From Chamaelirium japonicum (Eukaryota > Streptophyta > Magnoliopsida > Liliales > Melanthiaceae): a stretch of DNA of 64,000 nt. Each line of letters begins with the position of its first letter. Position 1 is the first letter of the stretch. This document shows, in pieces, positions 25,689 to 39,444 of this stretch. A program made the position numbers and the translations under genes. The notes under the pieces are model-generated. The model worked only from the letters and a program-made list of their open reading frames with translations. It did no database searches and had not been told where the DNA came from. The DNA lies in assembly GCA_947650365.1 (NCBI GenBank), contig OX393551.1:950001-1014000 (forward strand). The letters run 5' to 3'.

Positions 25689-28600
25689 AAATTTCGAGCC
25701 CAATCAACTAGTCACAAGAAATCGGAGAGAGAAACGAAGACAAAAGAGAGAGAAGAAGAAAGAAGAGAATGGAGAGATAAAGAAAGATAAAAGAGAGAAG
25801 AAGTCCTACTCTAGTCCATTGGCCATAGCTACAAATGTGAAGTAAGAAGGAATCTAAATTCTAAAACTGCACTTCTAAATAGTCTCATCTCAACGTTATT
25901 ATGACTATCATAGTAATGTTACTATAATTTTTTAATTAAATTAATTATTTATTTAATTATTAAATAGGTATGAAGTAAGAAGGAATCTAAATTCCAAAAC
26001 TTTAATTCTTAATATTTATACGACCCCTTTAGGGTGGGGCATGTTTGATGGTTCTCTCTTTATCCTATCTCACAATATGTTATTAGCACGGATATGTCAT
26101 GCCCTGCTAACTAGTCGTAAGAAAACAAAGAGAGAAATGAAGACAGAAGAGAGAGAAGAAACGAGAAAAGAACTAAGAGATAAACAAAGATCGAAGGAGA
26201 AGAAGTCCTGCTCCAATCCATTGGCCACGGGTATAGGTGTGAAGTAAGAAGGAATCTAAATTCCAAAACACTACAGAAGAGAGAAAAAGAGTAAAGATAA
26301 CGGAAAGATAAATTAAGAGAGAATAAGTCTTGCTCCAGTCCATTATCCACGGGTATAGGTGTGAAGTAAGAAGGAATCTAAATTCCAAAACTCCACTTCT
26401 GTCATCGTTTATCTCTCCGTTCTCTTCTCTCTTCTTCTCTCTCTTCTGTGTAGTTTTGGAATTTAGATTCCTTCTTACATCACACCTATACCTGTGGCAA
26501 ATGGACTGGAGTAGGACTTCTACTATCTTCTCTCTTTTGTTATCTCTTCGTTATCTTCTTTCTTCTTCTCTCTCTTCTGTCTTCATTTCTCTCTTAATTA
26601 AATAATTATATTATTTATTTAAATTATTTAGGTAGAAGAGAGAAGAGAACAGAGAGTTAAACCAAGAGAGAAGGGGAGAAGAAGTCATGCTCCAGTCCAC
26701 TGGCCACGGGTATAGGTGTGAAGTAAGAAGGAATCTAAATTCCAAAACTCTACAGACGAATAAAAATAAGAGAGAAGAGAACAGAAAAGAGAGAAGAATA
26801 GAGAAGAGAACGTAGAGATAAACGAAAAGAGAAGAGAGAAAATTCCTACTCCAGTCCATTGGCCACGAGTATAAGTGTAAAGTAAAAGGGAATCTAAATT
26901 CCAAAACTCCATAAAAGATAGAGTAGATAAGGGCAGACTTCTATTTATTTATTAAAACTATAGGGATATATAATATTTTATTTAGGTCCCTTCTCTCTTC
27001 TAACAACACGTTCTCAGCTTGAACATGTCTAGTCCAACCGACTAGTCATAAGAAAACAAAGAGAGAAATAAAGACAAAAGAAAGAGAAAAAAAGAGAAAA
27101 GAATGGAGAGATAAACAAAGAGAGAAGAGATAAGAAGTCCTGCTCTAGTCCATTCGCCACGGGTATAGGTTTGAAGTAAGAAGGAATCTAAATTCTAAAA
27201 ATCCACTTCTTAATATTTATACGACCCCTTAAGGGTACGGCACGTGTGACGGTTCTCTTTTTCTCCTATCTCACAATATGTTATTAGTAGGAATATATCA
27301 TGCCCAGCAGACCAATTAAAAGAAAACGGAGAGAAAAATAAAAACAGAAGAGAGGGAAGAAGAAAGAAGAGGACGGAAAAATAAACGAAGAAAAAAGAAG
27401 TCATGCCCAAGTCTATTGACCACAGGTATAGGTGTGAAGTAAGAAGGAATCTAAATTTAAAAACTCCATAGAAAAGAGAGAAGAAGAGAAAAGAGAATGG
27501 AGAGATAAATGAAATAAGAAGAAAGAAGAAGTCATACTCCAAGTCATTGGCTATGGGTATAGGTGTGAAGTAAGAAGGAATCTAAATTCCAAAACTTCAC
27601 TTTTGTCTTTGTTTCTCAATCCATTTTCTTACGACTGGTCAGTTGGGCTCAACATATTCGTGCTGATAACGTGTTGTGAGATGAGAGAAAGGGAGAGCCA
27701 TCAATCATGCCCCACCCTAAAGGGGTCATAAATTATTTATTATTTATAGCGTAAGCATACTTTAGGCCTAAGCAATCTATGGTAAACCCTAATCCGTGGG
27801 AGAAGAGAGAAGAGAATAGCAAAAGTAAATTATATTATTGAGAAGTGGAGTTCTGGAATTTAGATTACTTCTTACTTCATACTTAAACCCGTAGTTAATG
27901 GACTGGAGCAGGACTTCTTCTCTCTTCTATCTTCATTTATCTCTCCGTTCTCTTCTCTCTTATTCTCTTTTCTGACTTTGTTTCTTTCTCCGTTTTCTTA
28001 TAACTAGTCAGCTAGGCTCGACATATTCTTGCTGATAATGTATTATGAGATGGGAGAATAAGAAAGCCATCAAATATGCCCCACCCTAAAGGGGTCGTAT
28101 AAATATTAAAATATTAAATTTTGGAATTTAGATTCCTCTTACTTCACACCTATACCCATGGCTAATGGCCTGGAGCAGGACTTCTTCTCTCTTCATTTAA
28201 ACTTTCATTCTTTTCTCTCTTTTTCTCACTCTTCTATTGTCGTTTCTCTCTCCGTTTTCTCTTCTCTCTTTTTCTCTCTCTTCTGTCTTTATTTCTCTCT
28301 CTGTTTTCTTGTGACTGGTAGGCTAGGCTTGATATGTTCGTGCTGATAATGTGTTGTGAGGTGGAAGAAAGAGAGATCCATCAAATATGCCCCTTCCTAA
28401 AGGTGTCATTTAAATATTGAGAAGTAAAGTTTTGTAATTTAGATTCTTTCTTACTTCACACCTATACCTGTGGCTAATAGACTGGAGCAGGACTTCTTTC
28501 CTTTTCATACTGATAATGTAACTATAATTTTTTAAATTAAATTAATTGTTTAATTAAAATAAAGAGAGTTTTGGAATTTACTATGATAATAATAATAAAA

Positions 28601-29759
28601 TTTAGATGGTACTATTGAGACGTGGAGTTTTGGAATTTCGATTTCTTCTAACATTACACCTATACCCATGGCGAATAGACTAGAGCAGGACTTCTTATCT
28701 TTTCTCTCTTCATTTATCTCTCTATTCTCTTCTCTTTTATTCTCTCCCTTTTGTCTTTGTTTCTCTTTCCATTTTCTTATGACTCCTCGGCTGGGCTCGA
28801 CATGTTCGTGTTAATAACATATTGTGAGATGGGAGAAAGAGAGAGCCGCCAAATATGCCCCACCCTAAAGGGGTTATATATTGTTTATAGGGTAAGCTTA
28901 CTTAGGGCCTAAGCAATCTATAGGAAACCCTAATCCATAGGAGAAGAGAGAAGAATATGAAGAGATTTAATTATATTATTGAGAAATAGAGTTTTGGAAT
29001 TTAGATTCCTTCTTACTTTACACCTATACCCTTGGCGAATGGACTGGAGTAAGACTTCTCTCTTCTCTCATCATTTATCATTCTGTTATATTCTCTCTTC
29101 TCACAACACATTATCATCATGAAAATATCGAGCCCAGCCGACCAGTCATAAGAAAACGATACGAGAAACGAAGACAAAAGAGAGAAGAAGAGAGAAGAGA
29201 ACAGAGAGATAAATAAAGAAGAAGAAGAGAAATAAAATATTTTTCATGCTCATAAATTTATATAAATTATTTAAGAATTATGTAATGTTTTATAATTTAA
29301 TATTTAAATAATAACGTTGAGATGATACAATTTAAATATTTAAAGAAACAATATACTTTATAATATTTAAAGAAATATTAATTGAAATAAATAAAATAAA
29401 TAAGTAATCTTCCATCTCACAATACGTTATCAGTCCAAACATATCGAGCCCAGCAGACCAGTCTCAAAAAAACATAAAAAAAAACAAAAACAAAAGAGAT
29501 TGAAGGAGTGAGAAAATAACGGAGAGATAAACAAAGAGAGAAGAGAGAAGAAGTCCTGCTTTAGTCCATTCGCCACTGGTATAGGCGTGAAGTAAGAAGG
29601 AATCTAAATTCCATAACCCCACAGAAGATAGAGAATAAAAGAGAAGAGAACGGAGCGATAAATAAAGAGAAAATAAAGAAGAAGTCTTGCTCAAGACCAT
29701 TCGCCAGGGGTATTGGTGTGAACTAAGAAGGAATCTAAATTCCAAAACTCTACTTCTCA

Positions 29760-30664
29760 ATAATATTATCTCAACGTTATTATGATTATCATAGTAATAT
29801 AACTAAATTTTTTTTAATTAAATTAAGTATTTATTTAATTATTAAATAATTTAATAGTTTAAATAATTTTATAATTAATTTCTTAGTAAAAATTTAATTT
29901 TTAACTTATTTAATTATTTAATTAATTTATTTATTATTATATTACTAAATAATTAAATTACATAACGATTTAATTATTTAAATTATTAAATAAAGAAATA
30001 TTGATTTAATAATATAATTAATTAATTTATTAATTTTATAAGTTATTTTTTAAAATATTATTTTATTTTTAAATAATGAAATAATTAGTTAATTATTTCA
30101 ATATTTAAAAACTTATTTAGTAAATAAATATATTAAATAGAATATTTACTAAAAAAAAAAAATTTAATTATTAAATAATTTATTATTAAATAAATAATAA
30201 TAAAATAAATTATTATATCATTAGATAATTAAATAATTAATTTATTAAATTTTGAAATATTAATTAAAATTAAAAAAAAAATTTATTTAATTAAGTAATC
30301 AAATTAAAAAATAATTTAATAACTATTTACTTATTATTTATATAATTAGTTAATTATTTGAATATATAAATAGTAAAATATTTTTTAAAAAAACATAATA
30401 TATTTTGAAATAATTAAATAAATATTTTTTTATTTTAATATTTAAATAATAAATAAATTATTTAAATAATTTAGTTATATAATTATAAAAATAATTAAAT
30501 ATTTATTTAATTATTTAATTATTTAATAATTTAATTTATTAAACAAATTAAATTAACTAAATATTAGGACGTAAAGAAGTAAGATGAGGTAACTCGAATT
30601 TTTTATCTTAAAAATAATTTATATTTTTCTTTAAAAAAATTTAAAACATTATAACTGTTATAAG
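29760..30664 (+). repeat. Full A/T spacer of U3
   Basis: Left end ATTATCTCAACGTTATTATG, about 750 bases of A/T, right end with GTAAAGAAGTAAGATGAGG and ACTGTTATAAGATCG. No gene is visible. Confidence 0.75.
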
Positions 30665-30930
30665 ATCGTTCGATGGGATGGCTATCCACCGTCGGATCTT
30701 TCCCATGGATTATGGTTTCCCATAGATTGTTTAGGCCCTAAGTAAGCTTACCCAATAAATAATATACGACCCTTTTCCTATAGATTGCTTAAGCCCTAAG
30801 TAAGCTTACCCAATAAATAATATACGACCCCTTTAGGGTGGGGCATGTTTGACGACTCTCTTTTTTTCCCATCTAACTACACGTTATCAGCACGAACATA
30901 GAGAGCCCAGCCAACCAGTCATAAGAAAAC
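30665..30930 (+). promoter_or_regulatory. Alpha module with duplicated promoter section, U3
   Basis: Two tandem copies of the CATAGATTG-to-AATAATATACG section, both reading CCAATAAATAA instead of CTATAAATAA. The shared change suggests the TATA box was altered before or during a local conversion event. Confidence 0.6.
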
Positions 30931-33069
30931 GGAGAGAGAAATGAAGACAGAAGAGAGAGAAGAGAATGAAAAGATAAACGAAGAGAGAAGAAAGAAGAAG
31001 TCCTACTCCAGTCCATTGCCACGGGTATAGGTATGAAGTAAGAAAGAATCTAATTTCCAAAACTCCACTTCTCAATAATATAATTAAATCTCTTTATTCT
31101 CTTCTTTCTCCTACCTCACAACACGTTATTAGTACGAAAATATCGAGCCCAGCCGACCAGTCATAAGAAAACAGAGAGAGAAACGAAGATCGAAGAGAGA
31201 GAAGAAGAAAGAAGAGAAAGGAGAGATAAACAAAGAGAGAAGAGAGAAGAAGTCATGCTCTAGTCCATTAGCCATGGGTATAGGTGTAAAGTAAGAAGGA
31301 ATCTAAATTCCAAAACTTCACTGAAAAGAGATGATAAAAAAGAAAAGAACAGAGAGATAAATAAAGAGAGAAGAGAGAAGAAGTCCTGCTCCAGTTCATT
31401 GTCCACGGGTATAGGTGTGAAGTAAGAAGGAATCTAAATTCCAAAACTCCACTTCTATCGTCGTTTATCTCTCCGTTATCTTCTCTCTTCTTCTCTCTCT
31501 TTTGTGTAATTTTAGAATTTTTATTCATTCTTACTTCAAACCTATATCCATGGCGAATAGACTAGAGCATGACTTCTTCTGTCTACTCTCTTTATTTATC
31601 TCTCTGTTCTCTTCTCTCTTCTTCTCTCTCTTCTGTCTTAGTTTCTCTCTCAATTAAATAATTATATTATTTAATTAAATTATTTAGGAAGAAGTGAGAA
31701 GAGAATAGAGAGATAAATGAAGAGAGAAAGGGAGAAGAAATCTTGCTCCAGTCCATTGGCCACGGGTATAGGTGTGAAGTAAGAAGGAATCAAAATTCTA
31801 AAACTCCACTTCTATCTTCGTTTATCTCTCTGTTCTCTTATTTATTCTTCTTTTTTTTTTGTAATATTAGAATTTAGATTTCTTCTTACTTCACACCTAT
31901 ACCCATGGTGAATGGACTAGAGTAGTTCTTCTTCTCTCTTCTCTCTTTATTTATCACTCTGTTCTCTTCTCTCTCTTCTATCTTAGTTTCTCTCTCAATT
32001 AAATAATTATATTATTTAATTAAATTATTTAGGTAGAAGAGAGAAGAGAATGGAGAGATAAACAAAGTGAGAAGAGAGACGAAGTCTTACTCCAGTCCAT
32101 TGGCCATGGGTATAGGTGTAAAGTAAGATTGAATCTAAATTCCAAAACTCCATAAAAAAGAGAGGAGAAAAGAGAAGATAACGGAGAGATAAACGAAGAG
32201 AGAAGAGAAAAGTAGTCGGGCTCCAGTTTATTATCCATGGGAATAGGTGTAAAGTAAGAAGGAATCTAAATTCGAAAACTCTATAAAAAAAAGAGGAGAA
32301 AAGAGAAGAAAATTGAGAGATAAACAAAGAGAGAAGAGAGAAGAAGTCCTACTCCAATCCATTGGCCATGGGTATAGGTGTAAAGTAAAAAGGAATCTAA
32401 ATTTTAAAACTCCATAGAAAAGAGAGGAGAAAAGTGAAGAGAACGAAGAGATAAATAAAGAGAGAAGAGAGAAGAAGTCCTTCTCCAGTCCATTGTCCAT
32501 GGGTATAGGTGTGAAGTAAGAATGAATCTAAATTCCAAAACTCCACTTCAATGTTCGTTTATCTTTCCGTTTTCTTTTTTCTTCTTCTCTCTCTTCTGTA
32601 TAGTTTTAGAATTTAGATTCCATCTGACTTCATACCTATACCCAAGGCGAATGGACTGGAGTAGGACTTCTTCTCTCTTCTCTCCTTATTTATCTCTCTG
32701 TTCTCTTCTTTTTTCTTCTCTCTCTTCTATCTTAGTTTCTGTCTCAATTAAATAATCATATTATTTAATTAAATTATTTAGGTAGAAGAGAGAAAAGAAC
32801 GGAGAGATAAACGAAGAGAGAAAGGGAGAAGAAGTCTTGCTCTAGTTCATTGGCCACGGGTATAGGTATGAAGTAAGAAATAATCTAAATTATAAAACTC
32901 CACAGAAGAGAGAGAAGAAGAAAGAAGAGAATGGAGAAGAGAGGGAAGAATCAAGATGAGAACTTATAGATAAACAAAGAGAGAAGAGAGAAGAAGTCAT
33001 GCTCTAGTCTATTGGCCACGGGTATAGGTGTGAATTAATAAGGAATCTTAATTCCAAAACTTTACAGAA

Positions 33070-35769
33070 GAAAGAAAAGATAAGGATATACTTCTATTTA
33101 ATTATTAAAACTATAGAGATTTATATTATTTTATTTAGGTTCTCTTCTTTCTTCCCATAACACGTTACCAGCACGAACATATCAAGCCCAACTAACTAGT
33201 CACAAGAAAACAGAGAGAGAAACAAAAACAAAAGAGAGAGAAAAAGTGAGAAGAGAATGAAGAGATAAACGAAGAGAGAAGAAAGAAGAAGTTCGACTCC
33301 AATCCATTGGCCACGGGTATATGTGTGAAGTAAGAAGTAATTTAAATTCCAAAACTCCACTTCTCAGTATTTATACGACCTCTTTAGGGTGGGGCACATG
33401 TGACAGCTTTCTCCTATCTCACAACATATTATCAGTACGAACATGTCGAGCCCAGCCGACCAGTTATAAGAAAATAGATAGAGAAATAAAGACCGAAGAG
33501 AGAGAAGAAGAGAGAAGAGAATGGAGAGATAAACAATAAAAGAAGAGAGAAGAAGTCCTACTCCAGTCCATTAGCCATGGGTATAGGTGTGAAGTAAGAA
33601 GTAATCTAAATTCAAAAACTCAACAGAAGAGAGAGAAGAATAAAGAAGAGAACGGAGAGATAAAGAAAGAAAGAGAAAGAAGAAGTCCTGCTCTAGTTCA
33701 TTGGCCATGGATATAGGTGTGAAGTAAAAAGGAATCTAAATTCAAAAACTTTACTTATGTCTTCGTTTCTCTCTCTGTTTTCTCATGACTGGTCAGCTGA
33801 GCTCGACATGTTCGTGCAGATAACGTGTTGTGAGATAGGAGAAAGAGAGAGCCGTCAAATATGACCAACCATAAAGGGGTCGTATATTATTTATTATTTA
33901 TAAAGTAATCTTACTTAGGGTCTAAGCGGTCTATGGGAATCCCTAATCTATAAGAGAAGAGAGAAGAGAATAGAGAGATTTAATTATATTATTGAGAAAT
34001 AGAGTTTTGGAATTTAGGTTATTTCTTACTTCACACCTAGACCCATGGCCAATGGACTGGAGTAGGACTTCTCTCTTCTCTCTTTGTTTATCTCTCCGTT
34101 CTCTTCTCTCTTGTTCTCTCTCTTCTAATTTTGTTTTTCTCTCCGTTTTCTTGTGACTGATCGGCTGGGCTCGATATGTTCGCACTGATAACGTGTTGTG
34201 AGATAGGAGAAAGAGAGAGCCGTCAAATATGCACCACCCTAAAGGGGTCGTATAAATATTGAGAAGTTGAGTTTTGGAATTTAGATTCCTTCTAAGTACT
34301 CCATTCCTATACTCGTGGCTAATGGACTGGAGCAGGACTTCTTCTCTCTTCGTTTATTTATTCATTCTCTTCTCTTTTCTTCTCTCTCTGTTGTCTTCGT
34401 TTCTCACTTTATTTTCTCTTTTTTTTTCTTCTCTCTCTTCTGTCTTCATTTCTTTTACTTGACTGGTAGGCTGGGCTTGACATGTTCGTACTGATAACGT
34501 ATTGTGAGGTGGAAGAAAAAGAGAGCCGTCAAACGTGCTCTACCCTAAAAGGGTTATATAAATATTGAGAAGTGAAGTTTTGTAATTTAGATTCCTTCTT
34601 ACTTCATACTTGTACCCATGGCCAATGGACTGGAGCATGACTTCTTCTTTTTTTGTGTTGATAATGTTACTATAAGTTTTTTAATTAAATAATTATTTAA
34701 TTAAAATGAAGAGAGTTTTGGAATTTACTATGATAATCATAATAACATTGAGATGATACTATTGATAAGTGAAGTTTTAGAATTTAGATTCCTTCTTACT
34801 TTACACTTATACCCATGGCGAATGGACTGGAGCAGGACTTCTTTTATCTTCTCTCTTTGTTTATCTCTCTATTATCTTCTCTTTTCTTCTCTCTCTTCGA
34901 TCTTCATTTCTCTCTTTATTTTCTTGCGACTGGTCGGCTGGGCACGACATGTTCGTGCTGATAATGAATTGTGAGATAGGAGAAAGAGAGAGCCATCAAA
35001 CATGCCCCACCCTAAAGGGGTCGTATATTATTTATAGGGTAAGCTTACTTAGGACCTATAAAATCTATGGGAAATCCTAATCCAAGGGAGAAGAGAGAAG
35101 AGAACGGAGATATTTAATTATATTATTGAGAAGTGGATTTTTGAAATTTTGATTCCTTTTTACTTCACTCCTATACCCTTGCGATTGGACTGAAGTAAGA
35201 CTTATTCTCTCTTTTCTCTTTATTTATCTCTTCATTTTCTTCTCTCTTCTCACAACACGTTATCAGCACGAACATATCGAGCCCAGCCGACCAGTCCCAA
35301 GAAAACGAAATAAGAAACGAAGACAAAAGAGAGAGAAGAGAACAAAAAGATAAATGAAGAGAAAAGAAGAGACATAAAATATTTTTCATACTCATAAATT
35401 TATATAAATTATTTAATAAATATAAAATATTTTATAATTAAATATTTAAATATTAACATTGAGATAATACTATTTAAATATTTAAAAAATGATATACTTT
35501 ATAATATTTAATAAAATATTAATTGATATAAATAAAATAAATATATAATCTCCCATCTCACAACATGTTATCAGCACGAAAATGTCGAGCCCAATGAACG
35601 AGTCATAAAAAAAAGATAGAGAAATGAAGATAGAAGAGAGAGAAGGAGAGAGAAGAGAACGGAGAGATAAACGAAGAGATAAGATAGAAGAAGTCTTGCT
35701 CCAGTCCATTCACCATGGGTATAGGTGTGAAGTAAGATGGAATCAAAATTCCAAAACTCCACTTCTCAA
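33070..35769 (+). repeat. Higher-order unit U4 (right part missing)
   Basis: Boundary at 33,070, then plus 33,150, plus 33,365, minus 33,785, minus 34,150, minus 34,465, stub and foldback half 34,645-34,760, minus 34,925, plus 35,245, A/T piece 35,385-35,545, plus 35,555, and a beta arm. It breaks off at about 35,769 where inverted block C begins, so its A/T spacer and double promoter are missing. Confidence 0.65.
35258..35271 (+). other. Primer-binding-site-like motif, unmutated copy
   Basis: CGTTATCAGCACGA directly follows CACAACA (35,251-35,257). The alpha module is truncated on its promoter side, so only the leader end survives here. Confidence 0.5.
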
Positions 35770-36377
35770 TGAATTTTTTGCTATAAAAATAATTTATAAT
35801 TTTCTTTAAAAAAGTTTAAAACAATACAACTATTATAAGATCGTTCGATCGGATGGCAATGAACTGGAGCAGGACTTCTTTTATCTTCTATCTTCGTTTA
35901 TATCTCTGTTTTCTTCTCTCTTCTGTCCTCGTTTCTCTCTCTATTATTTTATGATTGGTCGACTGGGTTCGACATATTCGTGCTGATAACATGTTATAAG
36001 ATGAGAGAAAGAGAGAGTCGTCAAACGTGCCCCATCTAAAGGGGTCATATATTATTTATAGGGTAAACTTACATAGGGCCTAAGAAATCTATGGGAAATC
36101 CTAATCCATGGGAGAAGAAAGAAGAGAACAAAGAGATTTAATTATATTATTGAGAAGTGGAGTTTTGGAATTTAGATTCCTTCTTACTTCACAACTATAT
36201 CCGTAGCTAATAGACTAGAGCAAGACTTCTTCTCTCTCCTCTCATTGTTTATCTCTCTGTTCTCTTCTCTCTTCTTCTCTCTCTTTTGTCTTTGTTTCTC
36301 TCTCCATTTTCTTATGACTGGTCGGCTGGGCTCGACATGTTCGTACTGATAAAGTATTATGAGATAGGAGAAAGAGA

Positions 36378-36537
36378 CACTACACCAAAACAGATAATTT
36401 GTAACGGTCAATTAGTAACGGTTGTTACAAAAAGTGTTACAAATATCTGTAACGCCATATTCCTAACAGTTTTTTTATGTTACTAAACATATTTATAATA
36501 GTTGGCTGTGTTACTAAATCCTGATTTTGGTGTAGTG
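36378..36537. mobile_element. CACTA-type MITE, 160 bp, with 3 bp target duplication
   Basis: Terminal inverted repeat CACTACACCAAAA at 36,378-36,390 and its complement TTTTGGTGTAGTG at 36,525-36,537. It is flanked by AGA on both sides (36,375-36,377 and 36,538-36,540). Removing it restores the array sequence GAGAAAGAGAGAGTCGTC seen in sister modules. CACTA ends and a 3 bp duplication are hallmarks of CACTA (En/Spm) DNA transposons. The inside is A/T-rich with several GTAACGG, GTTAC and GTTACTAAA motifs and has no coding capacity. The host alpha module's partner at 4,285-4,400 is uninterrupted. Confidence 0.9.
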
Positions 36538-37904
36538 AGAGAGTCGTCAAATATGCCCTACCCTAAATGGGTCGTATAAATATTAAAAAGTGGAATTTTG
36601 GAATTTAGATTATTTTTTACTTCGTACCTATACCCGTGGCCAATGGACTGGAACAGGACTTCTTCTCTCTTCTCTCTTCATTTATCTCTCTGTTCTCTTC
36701 TCTTTTCTTCTCTCTCTTTTATGGAGTTTTGGAATTTAGATTCCATCTTACTTCACACCTATACCCGTGTGATAAGAGACTATTTAAATAATTAATTCTT
36801 AGTTCTTTTCTCTCTCTCTCTTCTGTCTTTGTTTCTCTCTTTGTTTTCTTATGACTGGTCGGTAGGGCTAGACATGTTTGTGCTGATAATATTTTGTGAG
36901 ATGGGAGAAAGGGAGAGCCGCCAAACGTACCCTACCCTAAAGGGGTCGTATTTTATTTATAGGGTAAGCTTACTTAGGGCCTAAGCAATCTATGGTAAAC
37001 CCTAATCCATAGAAAAAAAGAGAAGAGAACGAAAAGCTTTTATTATTTTATTGAGAAGTGGAGTTTTGGAATTTAGATTCCTTCTTACTACGCACCTATA
37101 CCAATGGCGAATACACTGGAGCAGGACTTCTTCTCTCTTCTCTATTCGTTTATCTCTCTGTTTTCTTCTCTCTTCTTCTCTCTCTTCCGTCTTGGTTTCT
37201 CTCTCTGTTTTTGTATGACTAGTCGGTTGGGCTCGATATATTCGTGCTAATAATATGTTGTGAGATAGGAAAAAGAGAGAGCCATCAAACATGCCCCACC
37301 CTAATTAGATTTCTTCTTACTTTATACCTATACTCGTGGCCAATAGGTTGGAGTAGGATTTCTTCTATCTTTTCTCTTCGTTTATCTCCCCGTTCTCTTC
37401 TCTCTTCTTTTCTCTCTTCTGTCTTCCTTTCTCTCTCTGTTTTCTTATGATTGGTCGGCTAGGATCGATATGTTTGTGTTGATAACATATTATGTGATAA
37501 AGAAAACGAGAGCCGTCAAACGTGCCCAACCCTAAAGGGGTTATATAAAGATTGTGAAGTAGAGTTTTGAAATTTAGATTCTTTCTTAGTTTATACTTAT
37601 ACCCGGGGTGAATGGACTGGAGCATGACTACTTCTCTCTTCATTTATCTCCCCATTTTCTTCTTTTTTCTTTTCTCTCTTCTGTCTCCGTTTCTCTCTCC
37701 GTTTTCTTGTGACTGGTCGGCTGGGCTCGACATGTTCATGCTGATAACGTGTTGTGAGATGGGAGAAAGAGAGAGCCATCAAATGTTCTCCACCCTAAAG
37801 GAGTCGTATATTATTTATAGGATAAGCTTACTTAGGGCCTAAGTAATCTAAAAGAAACCCTAATCCATGGGAGAGATCCGATGGTGGACAACCATCCGAT
37901 CGAA

Positions 37905-38375
37905 CGATCTTATAACAGTTGTAATATTTTAAACTTTTTAAAGAAAAATATAAATTATTTTTAAAGGAAAAAATTCAGGTGTGCCTCATCTTTCTTTTTT
38001 ACTTCCTATTATTTAATTAATTTAATTAGTTTAATAAATTAAATAGTTAAATAATTAAATAAATATTTAATTATCTATATAACTAAATATTTAAATAATT
38101 TATTTATTATTTAAATTTTAAAATAAATAAATATTAATTTGATTATTTTAAAAAATTAAGTTATTTAAAAAAATATTTAATTATTTATATATTCAAAAAA
38201 TTAATTTATTATTAAAATAATAAAAAAATAGTTATTGAATTATTATTTTATTTTATTACTTAATTAAATAATTAATTTTTTTTATTTATTTTAATTAATA
38301 TTTCATAATTTAATAAAAAATAATAATAATTTAATTACATAACAAATTTATTAAAATTATTATTTTTTTAACTAT
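37905..38375 (-). repeat. A/T spacer, right-end version, block C
   Basis: Reverse complement of the spacer at 2,498-2,965. It starts in CGATCGAACGATC and the GTGTGCCTCATCTTTC right end and finishes at AACTATATCTTCTTCTCTC. No gene is visible. Confidence 0.75.
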
Positions 38376-39003
38376 ATCTTCTTCTCTCTCTTCTGTCTTC
38401 GTTTCTCTCTCTGTTTTCTTGTGACTGGTCGGTTAGGCTCAACATGTTCGCGCTGATAATGAGTTATGAGATGGAAGAAAGAGAGAGCTGTCAAACGTGC
38501 CCCACCCTAAAGGGCTCGTATATTATTTATAGAGTAAGCTTACTTAGGGCCTAAGCAATCTATAGAAAACCCTAATCCATGGAGAGATCCGACGGTGGAC
38601 AGCCATCCGATCGAACGTGCCCCACCCTAAAGGGGTCGTATTAATCATTTATTTAAATAATTATTAAATTAATTCTTTTAATTAGTAAACTTACCTTATA
38701 AATATTTAATTATATATAATTGATTATCGCCATGGGTAAAGGTGTGAAGTAAGAAGGAATCTAAATTCTAAAACTCCACTTCTCAATAGTATTATCTCAA
38801 TATTATTATGATTATAATTGTAATATTATAATAATTTTTTTAATTAAATTAATTAATTTTTTAATTATTAGATAATTTAAATAATTTAATAATTAAGTTT
38901 AGTAATTAACGTGTTGTGAGATGGAAGAAAGAGAGAGCCGTCAAACTTCTCTCTTCACCCATGGATTAGGATTTCCCATAGATTGTTTAGGCCCTAAGTA
39001 AGC

Positions 39004-39165
39004 TTACCCTATAAATAATATACGACCCCTTTAGGGTGGGGCACATTTACGGCTCTCTCTTTCGCTCATCTCATAACACTTACCCTATATATAATATATG
39101 ACCCCTTTAGGGTGGGGCACATTTGACGGCTCTCTCTTTCTCCCATCTCACAACACATTATCAGC
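39004..39165 (+). repeat. Tandemly duplicated LTR-like section, block C
   Basis: TTACCCTATAAATAATATACG through the leader ending CATAACA, joined to CTTACCCTATATATAATATATG and a second leader ending CACAACA, then CATTATCAGCATAA. It corresponds in inverted form to the duplication at 19,410-19,640. Confidence 0.65.
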
Positions 39166-39444
39166 ATAAACATATCGAGCCCAGCCGACCAGTCGCAAGA
39201 AAACAGAGAAAGAAACAAAGACAGAAGAGGAGTTTTGGAATTTAGATTCTTTCTTACTTCACACCTATACCATGGTTAATGGACTGGAGTAGGACTTCTT
39301 CTCCACAGAAGAGAGAGAAGAAGAGAGAAGAGAACGAAGATATAAACAAAGACAGAAGAAAGAGATACGACTGGTCGGTTAGGCTCGATAGTAAGAAGTG
39401 GCACACCCGAATTGCTTAGGCCCTAAGTTCAAATATTAAAAGAT

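Larger units (their letters stand above)
22291..26929 (+). repeat. Higher-order unit U2 (left part missing)
   Basis: Alpha modules: minus 22,340, minus 22,700, minus 22,970, plus 23,310, plus 23,595, plus 23,850. Then come beta arms, the A/T spacer 24,310-25,204, the double promoter 25,205-25,470, plus 25,660 and plus 26,015. A/T piece 23,440-23,590 matches 9,180-9,345, 29,230-29,405 and 35,385-35,545. A small A/T hairpin lies at 26,595-26,632. The unit ends at the GACTTCTATTTATTTATT boundary near 26,930. Confidence 0.65.
26930..33069 (+). repeat. Higher-order unit U3 (about 6.1 kb)
   Basis: Same module order as U1: plus 26,995, plus 27,215, minus 27,625, minus 28,000, minus 28,310, stub and foldback half 28,505-28,620, minus 28,780, plus 29,095, A/T piece 29,230-29,405, plus 29,415, beta arms, A/T spacer 29,760-30,664, double promoter 30,665-30,930, plus 31,110. 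From 31,440 to 33,060 there is extra beta-arm sequence in which A/T hairpins at 31,653-31,690, 31,998-32,035 and 32,745-32,782 alternate with pyrimidine and purine arms. That local amplification explains why U3 is longer than U1. Confidence 0.7.
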
